Part shown: positions 1 to 7,914 of the stretch, one piece after another
Numbering within the stretch: the first letter of the stretch is position 1
How the letters are laid out: the number at the start of each line of letters is the position of its first letter
DNA from: Zygnema cylindricum
Lineage: Eukaryota > Streptophyta > Zygnematophyceae > Zygnematales > Zygnemataceae
NCBI GenBank assembly: GCA_037447655.1
Contig: JBBHKE010000799.1
Location: 1 to 11,343 of the forward strand
Reading direction: 5' to 3'
Length of the DNA stretch: 11,343 nt
Notes under the pieces: generated by a model
The model's input: only the letters and a program-made list of their open reading frames with translations
Told to the model about the DNA's origin: nothing
Databases searched by the model: none
Position numbers and translations under genes: made by a program

Positions 1-143
1 TTGGGGTGGGGGTTGTAGCCTTGGTTTTGTGGGTTGACGTGCTTTTCATTTTGAGTTTGGGTGTTTATGTTTTCTTTGTTGATTGTTTCTTTTCTTTTCT
101 CTTTTTTTGTTGTGTTCCCATCGCTCTTTTTGTTTTTTTATTG

Positions 144-696
144 TAGTTTTTCAGTTTTGGCCATGCCACCCCTTTTGTACCCCTTGACTCAGATGGGTTA
201 CCATCGTGCTTTTTAATTTATCCTGCTATTGATTACCTATTTATTGCTTCCACGTTCTCAGATTGTTGACCATCATGATTTTTTTATAAATCTTAAAATT
301 TGCACTCTATTCTAGTTTGGTAATTACATTCTGATGGGTTTCTGAATATTTACTTTCTGAGTGTGATCATTTTCTTTTTCTGGCATTTTGAGAATTGACC
401 TTCGCACCTTTAACCTTTTTTACTCCAAAATCAATTAAATTCCTCTTAGAAGGAAACACACGCCACTCAACTTTCTATGTGGTGACCTCATTTCGGCCAA
501 GCTTTTTTGTAACTCGCATCATTTTTACTAAAAAGTATAAATCACATGTATTGTTTCACACATAAAACCTATAGTTATTGGTCCATGTATTGGTCCATTA
601 ACCCAATTTGAAACAGATTAAATTAAAAAGCACAATGGTGAACCATCTGAGTCCAGGGGTACAAAAGGGGTGGCATGGCCAATACTGCAAAACTAC
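144..696. repeat. Large inverted repeat with 77-bp conserved arms
   Basis: Positions 144-220 read TAGTTTTTCAGTTTTGGCCA, continue through CCACCCCTTTTGTACCCC, and end CTTTTTAATTTA. The reverse complement of 619-696 is the same with about six or seven substitutions. Weaker similarity extends outwards (TTTTCATTTTGAGTTTGGG near 46 against TTTTCATTTTTGGGTTCGAG read inversely from about 780), so the full structure may cover roughly 30-805. The roughly 400-bp centre shows no obvious symmetry or coding content. It could be a fold-back element or two copies of one repeat inserted in opposite orientation. Confidence 0.75.
575..599 (+). repeat. Short tandem duplication
   Basis: ATTGGTCCAT is present twice, two bases apart, just before the right arm of the large inverted repeat. 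It may be chance or a microduplication. Confidence 0.4.
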
Positions 697-799
697 AGGC
701 ATGGCATTATAAAACACAGAAAGCAACATGAACATACAAAAATGGCAAGTAAAATAAAAGGACTCGAACCCAAAAATGAAAAACACGAGAATTACCCAG

Positions 800-1800
800 C
801 ATCAATTTCACATCCATGCCTATAACTCCTTTAATATACGCTTTTGATATGATAGATGGTGTGCTCCCTCGCAAGTTTAGTTACAGTGCAAAGAGAACTT
901 GTGATATGCAAATGCCACAAATCATGTGACAAACTTGTGCGCCAGGAGCTGTCCTCAAACTCATTCTTGCGATTTCCAGTGCCTATTTGATGGCCAATGT
1001 ACAGTTTGCTAGGATTTAGTATGCCAGATAGGCCAAAAAGGTCCATACAAAAGGCCACTCAAGTGCAGTGTCCTGAAGTTTCATTTTGCCTCTTTTTTAC
1101 ACCAATCAGCATAAACTTTGTCAGAATTTTGGCCAAACCGGAGGAAGATTATGCAGAACAAGCAAAGACAAACTCATCCTTGTGGAACAAAATACCACCA
1201 ATGTTTCACAAACATGAAGACCGGAAGGAGGACATACATATTAAACTAACACAACCAAAATGAATAGTCATACCTAGAAAGAACTAGCTAAAGATTCCCC
1301 GAAACAATTAACCCAAATGATTTAACAATGCCTCCCGAGTTGGAAAGACCGGTTCAATCAGAATTTAAGGACATCCTCAATAAAAATTATCACTACCTTG
1401 TATGCCACCGTACATTGACCTTTTGTATCCTATCAGAATCCTCCAGCATTGTCTTAGAAGCAGATAGCAACGAAAAGAGTACATCCAATTGATTCTAGTT
1501 CGCAATCAATACTGCCAACGCCTCGTCTCATTGACCTTCTATAAATACTTTTCCAGAACACAGTCAGAGGACTAATCCTACCTGTCCAGGAAACCCTTTG
1601 TAAAAACATCTGCGACACCTGGATTCCCCGAGTCCGGAGTCGTTGATGAAATAACTTAAAAGAAGTGACTCAGTGAACTAGCTACAGACTTCAACACGGC
1701 ACATAAAATTAGCTTCCCTAAACAAATGTATGCCCGAAAGGGGCCATACAAATGGCACGTCCTTCTTTGATAACTCTCCATGCTTGTCGATCTAAAACCT
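800..1800. other. Downstream intergenic region, no firm gene
   Basis: The sequence is moderately AT-rich. Both strands have open frames of 60-90 codons at 831-1263 that overlap each other and resemble nothing I know. On the minus strand near 1596-1700, one frame reads ESLLLSYFINDSGLG, then CRRCFYKGFPGQ before a GTAGGA donor; another frame gives GVADVFTKGF, which resembles the end of a Copia RNase H. The two readings exclude each other. Treat this stretch as unassigned. Confidence 0.4.
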
Positions 1801-1807
1801 CAACTAC

Positions 1808-2092
1808 CTAGTTCCCAGGAAAAGGTCCATTCCTGAGCCTGATTGCATACAGCTCATAAAGTGCTGTCATTATCAGTCTGATTACCTTTTCTTGTTTCAC
1901 ATGTCCGCGAAACTTGACAGCATTTCTGTTCACTCCTCTATAATATCTGCAGCATGAGCTAATTTCCATTTTTCCGACCCGTGTAGTTCTGACGACACGT
2001 GTATATGTGACGGTAACATCGCAGCCCTCGTGGCCACAATTTGTACAAGGTGAGTCGTCGTCTTTTTTAAACCTTACGACGGGCAGATGCTT
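1808..2092 (-). other. Unidentified open frame with a Cys cluster just downstream of the gene
   Basis: Ninety-four sense codons are open on the minus strand without a convincing start. The first part reads like protein: PCTNCGHEGCDVTVTYTR, then SCCRYYRGVNRNAV and KFRGHVKQEK, followed by a good donor (AAG|GTAATC, at about 1891). If that donor is used with the TAG acceptor at 1808, the frame continues in phase 0 as VVEVLDRQAWRVIKEG and GRAICMAPFGHTFV to a stop near 1719. The CxxC-x4-C pattern suggests possible zinc binding, but I recognise no family. It begins 20 bp past the stop codon of the main gene on the same strand, so it may be 3'UTR, a decayed neighbour or a transposon fragment. Confidence 0.25.
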
Positions 2093-2112
2093 TCAAAAAG
2101 CTGTGAACCATC

Positions 2113-2208
2113 TTATGCCGGCAAATGGCGACTCAAAAGACCATCAAAGGCAACGCAGAGGTCCCTATTTTCAGGCCCAAAGATTTCATCTGCTCTTCGA
2201 AGAGTTGC
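2113..2208 (-). CDS. Coding exon 9 (C-terminal) of the At4g15545-like gene
   Basis: The last 31 codons and the stop read ATLRRADEIFGPENRDLC, continue with VAFDGLLSRH and end LPA. This is the conserved C-terminus of the family (Arabidopsis, as I recall: TLRKADEIFGEEHKDLYLSF). The exon lies 1855 nt from exon 8. The acceptor is a textbook TTTTGGTTTTTGAATGATGCAG, and phase 0 on both sides restores the contiguous motif QSRE-ATLRRADEIFG, so no exon is missing between them. The Cys-Val in place of the usual Tyr-Leu after the Asp-Leu is a small deviation. Because of its distance, this exon could easily be missed or assigned to another gene. Confidence 0.88.
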   Translation of the reverse strand, partial: ATLRRADEIFGPENRDLCVAFDGLLSRHLPA

Positions 2209-5200
2209 CTGCATCATTCAAAAACCAAAACAGACTGAAATTCAGTTCCAAAAGGCAGAGCATATTAACCGATGGAGAGACATAACAGACCAAACCAGTT
2301 CATCTCCAAAGATCTCCTAAAAGTGCGGCTAAAATTTTGACGGGACAGTAAGAAATTACTCCTCTTTGTCCACTCAGACAAGACCTTCAATGCCGCAAAG
2401 AGGAAACCTTGTAGGCGTCAACCTTCACCTATGGTTGAAATAAAATCAGCTATCTTAAAAAAGATCCAATATCGTCCTTAAGAATTCAAGCAACCTACAG
2501 CTAGCTACCTACATCCTGAACTGATGTTAAAACAACAAAAACTGCACTAAATTCAGTCTCTCCCCAATCTTTGCTGCAGCATTATAATTCAAAACAAAGA
2601 CACTCTGCCAGTCAATTAAGATTTAAGCTTTAGCATGCCCTATTCAACTCCATTAGACCCACTTCATTCAACCCGCCCCTTTTTGTCAACTAGTTCCCTG
2701 TCAAGATGAGTACCAGGAGGAAGTGACGAATAGTTAAATTTTTGCACTCATCTAATGTTTAAGTGCAGTACTCAAATAGTATAACAGTCCTTCAAACTTT
2801 CTGTCAGTTGTTCACCATGTGGGAACCAATTTTTGATACCCCTAAAGCCGCTCGTTTTAAAACAAAAATAGTGATTGGCTGCCAAATATAACATTCAGAA
2901 TGCCATTTCGTTCAGTTAAATATAGATTTTGCGTCGATACTACAAGCGCCATACTCCATGAGATGGTGAGATAGGTGTTAAATATAACATTTGACTCCCT
3001 AATCTTGTTTTTCTAAACTAAAATCACACTCGTGAAGTGTTAACCTCAAGCATTTCACATTTAAATTACTAACGAAAGACAGTCGTTCATTTCCTGCTTA
3101 TCAAATCATAATTGTAGATTTGAAAAGAAATGAGCATCAACTAAATGTACATCTTCCAAAAATCGATAGCCACTGTGCTACATTTCCAATATGGCAAAGT
3201 AGTGTAGTGCATAACGCTGTTCCACATCAGCGCCGTTGACTTGTGATACGCGGACTTCATCCAAAGTATTTGGAGTTCAAAAAGCATTAAAACATCTCCC
3301 TGGCTTGTACACAATTGCATTATAATAATTAATGATGTATGTTTCTTTCAACTTATTACTTCTAACTAGGATAGATGTGATACTGGTGGCCTATCAATGT
3401 GCATCTGTCTATGGCTGCAATGGACATTAAATCACGTGTGGGTTAACACACGAATAGAGGATGTTACAAACCTTATATCAGCCAAGTTTCTGACGCTAAT
3501 GGAATGCGAGCAACGAACTAGTATGGACCACACGACATATGTGATACAAATATCATATCACCCTCTACCCTCACATAACCCTGATTTAATCACAACGTAG
3601 CTTGCAGATCGCTGCCTTTTTCTCAGGTTTTCATAATATACACAATGAATTATTGTGCATAGCTGTGGGGAAAACATGTAGAAAACAAACATCTGAAACA
3701 GGTGCCCAGGATATGAAACATATTCTTTATTGGAAAAATACGATCGAATGGTCAAGATATTCTCTAAAAAAAAGGGCTCAAACAGATTAATATTTCTTCC
3801 CAACTGGTTAAACTAGCACCATTGGACTTCCCCAGTTACCACACTTGAAATTACCTCCTTATCCCAACCATCACTTATGCATATACAAAGCATTTATGTT
3901 TTGTGAGTTCTACACTTCATAAAATACACGTAAATGTACAGTTAAGGGACGCCTTATCCCTGCAGATGAGAACCTGTCAATCCATGGTTCTGCACAGTGG
4001 AGAAACTCTTCAGAATACTAAGTTTCTTTAATTAGCCAGAAAGTGAGGGAAAAACTATAATACCTCTCGAGACTGCCGATGAGCGTTGAGCTCCTTGATG
4101 TTGGCTAGGAACTCACTGAACTGATCATGCGTCAGCCGGTTCCTAAAAGTTCCCAACATTCAAGAAAATAAGACTCCAGCCTATGAGTTTAAAGGAAAGA
4201 TCCGCTCGTTTCCTGTTCACAAAGATGTGCCATCACAAGAAACATGCAACAATAGATTGCAAAATGCGTGAAAGTACCTCCTCCAACTAGTAAAACAATA
4301 TAACGCCCCAAGAGCAAACAAATGACCCTACCTGGCCTGCCGGAAGAACTCTTTACCATCCACGCGGTTGGGCCGTGCTGTAAACCCCGACATGGTCAAG
4401 AGACTCTTGTCAGCAGTGCCTTTCCACAGAACAACCTCAATTCCTACCAGCTGCAATAAAGGCTTGAAGACCCTTTAGGCCTCTTTAAATTGAACTAGGA
4501 CTTCCTGTCTGGCCAGTGGAACAAAGAGGGATAACAAACCTTTTGGGGAGCCTGCTGCAGATCCAAAAGGAGGCGTAGCACCCGGTGTGATGTGAGGAGA
4601 GAAGTGTGGGGTCAACAAGGGTGTACGACTAGGTGTGCGAGTGCGCAGTATCCTTTGTCCTGTGGCCATACTCCAAAAACCATATTATGGCACCTACGAT
4701 CATATCACAACCTCGTTGAAAATTGCCAACAACCAACTGAAAGAGTTCAGCCTCATACAATGCCTCGTCTTCGATTTGGCAAAAAACAGCTCTAGTGATG
4801 CTATTTGATTGTGTCATTCAAAGACAATCAGTAAACTACCCATCGCTATCAGTTTTAGTAACACTGATTTCGAAATGATTTTTTTGGTCAAAATTCACAA
4901 AACAGTGTTAATAACACTGTTTATGAGGGTAGAATCAAATCAACCACCTCTCTCTACCCTAAACTAATAAAATAGTATTATTGATACAAATTCCACTTAA
5001 ATGCTAGCAATTCCTTTATAGTAATAGCGATTTGCAGTGTAAATTATCTTCGCACCATCTGAGAAATGATCACTTGTGGTGGCGCTTGTCCCTGGGCCCT
5101 CTCCAGAGGCGGGCAGCGAGGAAGCGCGAGAGAAGCTCGAGGAGGGAGGTAAGGAGTGTGCCTCAGCACTCTCAGACGCCACTGTGGCAGCACGACCTGC

Positions 5201-6401
5201 CTGTGTCAGTGTCCTCCCGCCTTCTCCCTCCTCCGACCCACGGACACTGTCAGCGTCACTGGTGTCAGCACCTGCAACATCCCTCAGTTGCATTGAAAGA
5301 AGAATCAGAAAGTGTTCGGAAATTTAAAAAAGACAATCGCTTACACCTTCAACAGCAGCTAGGAAACTGGATGAAACATTTCCTTGGATTTGCTCCTCAG
5401 AACAGCCATTGGAGCACACCCACCAGCAGAACCGGTGCCCTTAGCTGGCGGGCTCCCAAGAAATGCGTTATGCATTGAGCGCAATCGTACCCTCAAAGGC
5501 GGGCTCTCACCAGCTGATGCCTGCACATTGTTACAGAGAAGGGATAGCCAGAAATAAGAACAGATGTCCTCATGGCTCACAATGGTCACTTAAAGAGCAT
5601 ATTGCAGAGAAGGACTCCATGGCCGACCTGCTGAGTTCGAGCCGCACTCAGCCCGTCCTCCTCCGGTTCGTCCTGTAGTTGCTGCATGAGGGTGCGCTTG
5701 AAGGTCTCCAGCTGTAAGAAATGCCCCTCAATAATGGACTCAGGTGAGACGAGTGCGATAGAAGATGTGAGGCAATGCTGACTCCAGTATTCCGTAGACA
5801 ACAAGCGCCGAAATAAAGATTTTAGTTTGCTTATTGACAAGTCATTTACCTCCAAAAGTGAAAATAAATAAAAGAAGATAACTTTGGAACAGCTCCAGAA
5901 ACGACAAACAAAAGGGGGGAGGTCCATGGCAGCGCACCTTTGCCACATCGCGGTTCAATTTCTTAACAGTCGCTACCAACGCGTTTCTCTCCCCAGATAA
6001 CTTAGCCTGCATACACTTCTCCATTTTCCGGTGTAAATAAGCGCATTCCATTAACCCACTACTTTCTCGGTTCAAATCAGTCAATCTCCCAGCATCTGAA
6101 CCAACATCAAAATGCCACTCGCTTCACTCACCTGCTCGTCCATAGCGTGCCCTAGCTTCCTGCTAGAGTCCTGCAATGCCTGCTCAAGCTCTGCCACTCG
6201 AGCTTCCAGAGCCCGGTTTGTTCCCGGACCAGACTCCGCTTCCATCCGCCTCACGCGGGCAGCATAGGCTCGATGAGCAATACGCCATGCCACGTCAAGC
6301 TGCTCAAAGGGATCCTCGGGGAGCAGGGCGGCCAGCTCCTCTGGAATGTCTGGAACAGAGAGACCGTTGGACATGGAGGTCGACTGACGCCACGTGGTCA
6401 T
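2113..6401 (-). CDS. At4g15545-like plant coiled-coil protein (NAI2-interacting protein family homologue), nine coding exons
   Basis: Exons as read from the start codon: 6401-6132, 6006-5938, 5711-5628, 5520-5424, 5271-5056, 4659-4540, 4443-4332, 4142-4064 and 2208-2113 (TAA at 2115-2113). All introns are GT-AG; the phases (0,0,0,1,1,1,2,0) close into 1143 nt, 380 residues. Residues 18-50 carry the family signature DPFEQLDVAWRIAHRAYAAR. Residues 65-125 form a coiled coil ending in TVKKLNRDVAK-LETFKRTLMQ. Residues 142-245 are Ser/Ala/Gly/Glu-rich and poorly conserved. Residues 252-285 are the Thr-Pro/Ser-Pro repeat segment ending SAAGSPK. Residues 314-370 are the conserved C-terminal block (DGKEFFRQAR, QFSEFLANIKELNAHRQSRE, ADEIFGPENRDL). 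No signal peptide or membrane segment is seen. As I recall, Arabidopsis members bind NAI2 on ER bodies and related ER structures; the role outside Brassicales is unknown, so an ER-associated scaffold is inference. The ATG at 6401 has better context (G at -3) than the in-frame ATG at 6374, which would give 371 residues. The exon 4/5 junction is the least certain. Confidence 0.9.
2209..4063 (-). other. Intron 8 of the At4g15545-like gene, unusually long
   Basis: The intron runs from donor GTATTATAG after exon 8 to acceptor ATGATGCAG before exon 9. Its 1855 nt compare with 96-396 nt for the other seven introns. It is AT-rich and has no long open frame with recognisable protein similarity on either strand; the short open frames at 3397-3803 look random. 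I see no terminal inverted repeats or polyprotein motifs inside it, although the length suggests an old insertion that is now unrecognisable. Confidence 0.8.
4660..5055 (-). other. Intron 5 of the At4g15545-like gene, with palindrome and TIR-like sequence
   Basis: This 396-nt intron begins G|GTGCGAAG inside a Gly codon and ends GGCCACAG. It joins HFSDG to QRILRTRTP in phase 1. It contains a perfect 11-bp-arm palindrome (4900-4922). Just inside the donor, at 5022-5041, is a 20-mer resembling the terminal repeats of the transposons upstream of the gene (compare 7063-7084 on the other strand). The GTGCGA donor is weaker than consensus but is the only one that keeps phase with the well-supported next exon. 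Confidence 0.7.
4900..4922. repeat. Perfect palindrome in intron 5
   Basis: AAACAGTGTTA and its exact reverse complement TAACACTGTTT are separated by one base. It could form a cruciform or an RNA hairpin in the pre-mRNA. No known protein-binding site is recognised. Confidence 0.7.
6132..6401 (-). CDS. Coding exon 1 of the At4g15545-like gene
   Basis: This exon encodes residues 1-90: a short variable leader, the acidic segment PDIPEELAALLPED, the diagnostic DPFEQLDVAWRIAH stretch, and the start of the coiled coil (ELEQALQDSSRKLGHAMDEQ). Most relatives I recall have Ala-Arg where this one has Ala-Trp (W39). The exon ends with CAG before a near-perfect donor GTGAGTGA. Splicing to the distant acceptor at 6007 rather than to the pyrimidine-rich CAG at 6096 is preferred. 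It keeps the frame and gives DEQ-AKLSGERNAL, which aligns without gaps to the Arabidopsis protein as I recall it; the nearer acceptor runs into a stop. Confidence 0.88.
6390..6397. promoter_or_regulatory. G-box palindrome CCACGTGG beside the start codon
   Basis: An eight-base palindrome with the bZIP/bHLH core CACGTG lies just inside the first ATG (6401) and upstream of the second in-frame ATG (6374). If translation starts at 6374 it is 5'UTR or core promoter; if at 6401 it encodes residues 2-4. The motif is real as sequence; its function is inference. Confidence 0.35.
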
Positions 6402-6443
6402 TGCCTGTAAACTGACAACACAATGCGCTTTTGCTCAGTGGAG

Positions 6444-6479
6444 TTAGGGTTAACGCGCTTCTTTGGCAGATTAGGGTTA
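6444..6479 (-). promoter_or_regulatory. Two telo-box-like motifs upstream of the gene
   Basis: TTAGGGTTA occurs at 6444-6452 and again at 6471-6479, reading TAACCCTAA on the gene's strand. The ACCCTAA core matches the plant telo-box, common near transcription starts of housekeeping and translation-related genes. The copies are 27 bp apart and 43-78 bp upstream of the ATG at 6401, in the 94-bp interval between the gene and transposon copy A. This placement fits a proximal promoter element. Confidence 0.5.
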
Positions 6480-6495
6480 GAGGCGAAGGCGTAAG

Positions 6496-7031
6496 TACAC
6501 CGCCAATCGTTATTAGCGTTGTGTACGCTAATTCCGTCCCGCTTTCTTTTTTTTGGTATTCTCCATTAGTGTAGTTCATTCTATTTTTTTCTTTACTCTA
6601 TTTAGGGTAATTTTCAATACGCTTTCTCTTAAATAGAGTGGTGTAAAGTCAGTGTCAGACCGTACATGTATGTACCTTTTTAAGTTGAAAAGTACAATAA
6701 ATTAGTTTTGGTAACCGTGGACGCATGAGAATGTGCGTTCTAAAAAGGAAATAAAACCAGGTCGTAATTCGCACATACTCGTCCGACAGCCGCGTTTCGA
6801 CTGTGTGAATGTACGATTTGTGTACGATTTGCTAGATTTTGTACGAATGCCTATATTAGTGTAAGCATGTTTGCGACCGACATTTTTTTTTTCAAAGATT
6901 CAAAATACCATAATCAAACAATTAGAATGTATGATTTTTTCCAAAATTTTCAAATTCTTAAATAGCGTACACCACGGTAATTATTTTTATACGCTAAAAA
7001 AACTTACACGCTAATAACGATTGGCGGTGTA
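6496..7031. mobile_element. Non-autonomous TIR element, copy A
   Basis: The ends are perfect inverted repeats of 23 bp beginning TACACCGCCAATCGTTATTA, at 6496 and ending 7031. Both ends carry TA, so a TA target duplication (Tc1/mariner-like) with a TIR starting CACCGC is possible, but it cannot be separated from TIR sequence here. The interior has no long open frame. The 6631-6761 segment is recognisably related to the reverse complement of 7495-7614 in copy B. Triple GTACGATTT/GTACGAAT repeats occur at 6811-6847. No transposase is present, so this is a MITE-like derivative. Confidence 0.75.
6811..6847 (+). repeat. Short direct repeats inside element A
   Basis: GTACGATTTGT, GTACGATTTGC and a related GTACGAATG follow one another. 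Subterminal or internal short repeats of this type are common in MITEs and may bind transposase, but that is inference. Confidence 0.45.
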
Positions 7032-7227
7032 GTGTAGAGACAGTACAGACGTACCGGTACAGTACACCGTGAATCGCTATTATCCAGTCCCGGTTCCCTA
7101 TGCAATCTGATTATCTGAACACAAAATATATAATTGTTTTGTTGTAAACGTGTGGTTGGATATATTCCACGACATTCAAACTGGAAATAGTATTTCTAAT
7201 ACTAAAAAATTACAACACTAACCCAAC
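7032..7227. other. Spacer between transposon copies A and B
   Basis: About 195 bp containing the solo terminal motif at 7063 and otherwise unremarkable AT-rich sequence with no coding potential. It may be the left remnant of a third family member into which copy B inserted. Confidence 0.4.
7063..7084 (+). repeat. Unpaired terminal motif of the A/B transposon family (end 3)
   Basis: TACACCGTGAATCGCTATTA matches the A and B terminal repeats with only a few substitutions. It lies 31 bp beyond the right end of copy A, in the outward-start orientation. No inverse partner belonging to it alone was found, so it is a solo end or the left end of an element interrupted by copy B. Confidence 0.6.
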
Positions 7228-7769
7228 TACACCGCGCATCGTTATTAGTGTCAAGTTTTAAATAGTGTAGAAGTAAATTTACCGTAATTGATGCTAATTA
7301 GGAATCTGATTTTTTTTTTTCAAAAGGTGTATTCTAATTTCGGCGTTAATGCTAATTTGGAACAGCAAAAATGGAAAATTTTCTGTACGATTATAAACAT
7401 TATTATATGTATCCGTGCAAAAAATTAGAAATCGTACTCCGTCGTGAAATTTAAATATCCGTACATGTCAGCTAATTTAAGTGTCAGACCAATCCCGTTT
7501 TTTTAGCGCACGTTCCTATGCGTGCGCGTCTGATTTAATTCATTTTTTGTAAAATTTTCACTTGAAAAGGTACATTTATGTATGGTTTGACATCGACCGT
7601 ACACCACACTATTTATATTTTATTGTACTTTCATTCTTTACGCTATTTTGTACGGTACCTTAATTAACGTCAAGGAAAAATTAAAATCATGTATCCTGTT
7701 TGGGGAAAAAAATCAAAATTTTAAGAACCCAAATTAGAGTTGTTGACACTAATAACGATTCGCGGTGTA
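7228..7769. mobile_element. Non-autonomous TIR element, copy B
   Basis: The left end begins TACACCGCGCATCGTTATTA and the right end is the inverse of TACACCGCGAATCGTTATTA; the match continues to about 27 bp with one mismatch. At 542 bp it is almost the size of copy A. Reverse-complemented, its interior aligns by eye with copy A around the shared string TGGTGTA...GTCA..CATACAT..ATGTACC, so the two are diverged copies in opposite orientation. A GC-rich hairpin (GCGCACG 7506-7512, CGTGCGC 7521-7527) lies near the centre. No protein is encoded. Confidence 0.75.
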
Positions 7770-7795
7770 CATATTTCTTAACGCTTCTGTGGCAC

Positions 7796-7817
7796 TACAC
7801 CGCGAATCGTAATTAGA
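7796..7817 (+). repeat. Unpaired terminal motif of the A/B transposon family (end 6)
   Basis: TACACCGCGAATCGTAATTA differs from the copy B right-end repeat by one base in this stretch and sits 26 bp beyond copy B. It is followed by low-complexity A-rich sequence with two copies of TAGAGTAATGA (near 7814 and 7858). No inverse partner is seen downstream, so this is a truncated or solo end. Confidence 0.6.
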
Positions 7818-7914
7818 GTAATGAAAAAATTAGAGTAAAAAAAACAAAAAAACAAAATAGAGTAATGAGCGCTAATTTATGTGATAGAGTTTTTTGAACT
7901 ATGAAGTTTACTCT

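Noticed and set aside
755-775. GGGTTCGAGTCC on the minus strand, like a tRNA T-loop.
   Set aside because: No anticodon arm, D arm or pairing acceptor stem surrounds it; it sits in the weakly similar outer part of the large inverted repeat.
997-1263. An 88-codon plus-strand open frame with a fairly protein-like second half.
   Set aside because: No recognisable family, overlaps an equally open minus-strand frame, and no clear supporting splice or promoter context; left as unassigned.
4475-4539. Continuation of exon 6 as the open frame after SAAGSPKG.
   Set aside because: A GT donor follows AAG at 4540, and the next conserved block (DGKEFFRQAR) is recovered only after splicing to 4443.
5032-5478. 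A 148-codon plus-strand open frame opposite exons 4 and 5.
   Set aside because: It is the antisense shadow of GC-rich coding sequence; the minus-strand reading is fixed by flanking conserved exons and splice phases.
6008-6095. Extension of exon 2 upstream using the pyrimidine-rich CAG at 6098-6096.
   Set aside because: That acceptor puts the exon out of frame with the strong exon 1 donor and meets a stop. The acceptor at 6007 keeps phase 0 and gives a gap-free match to the family.
6444-6479. Interstitial telomere repeat array.
   Set aside because: Only two separated TTAGGGTTA words are present, not a tandem TTTAGGG array; promoter telo-boxes explain them better.
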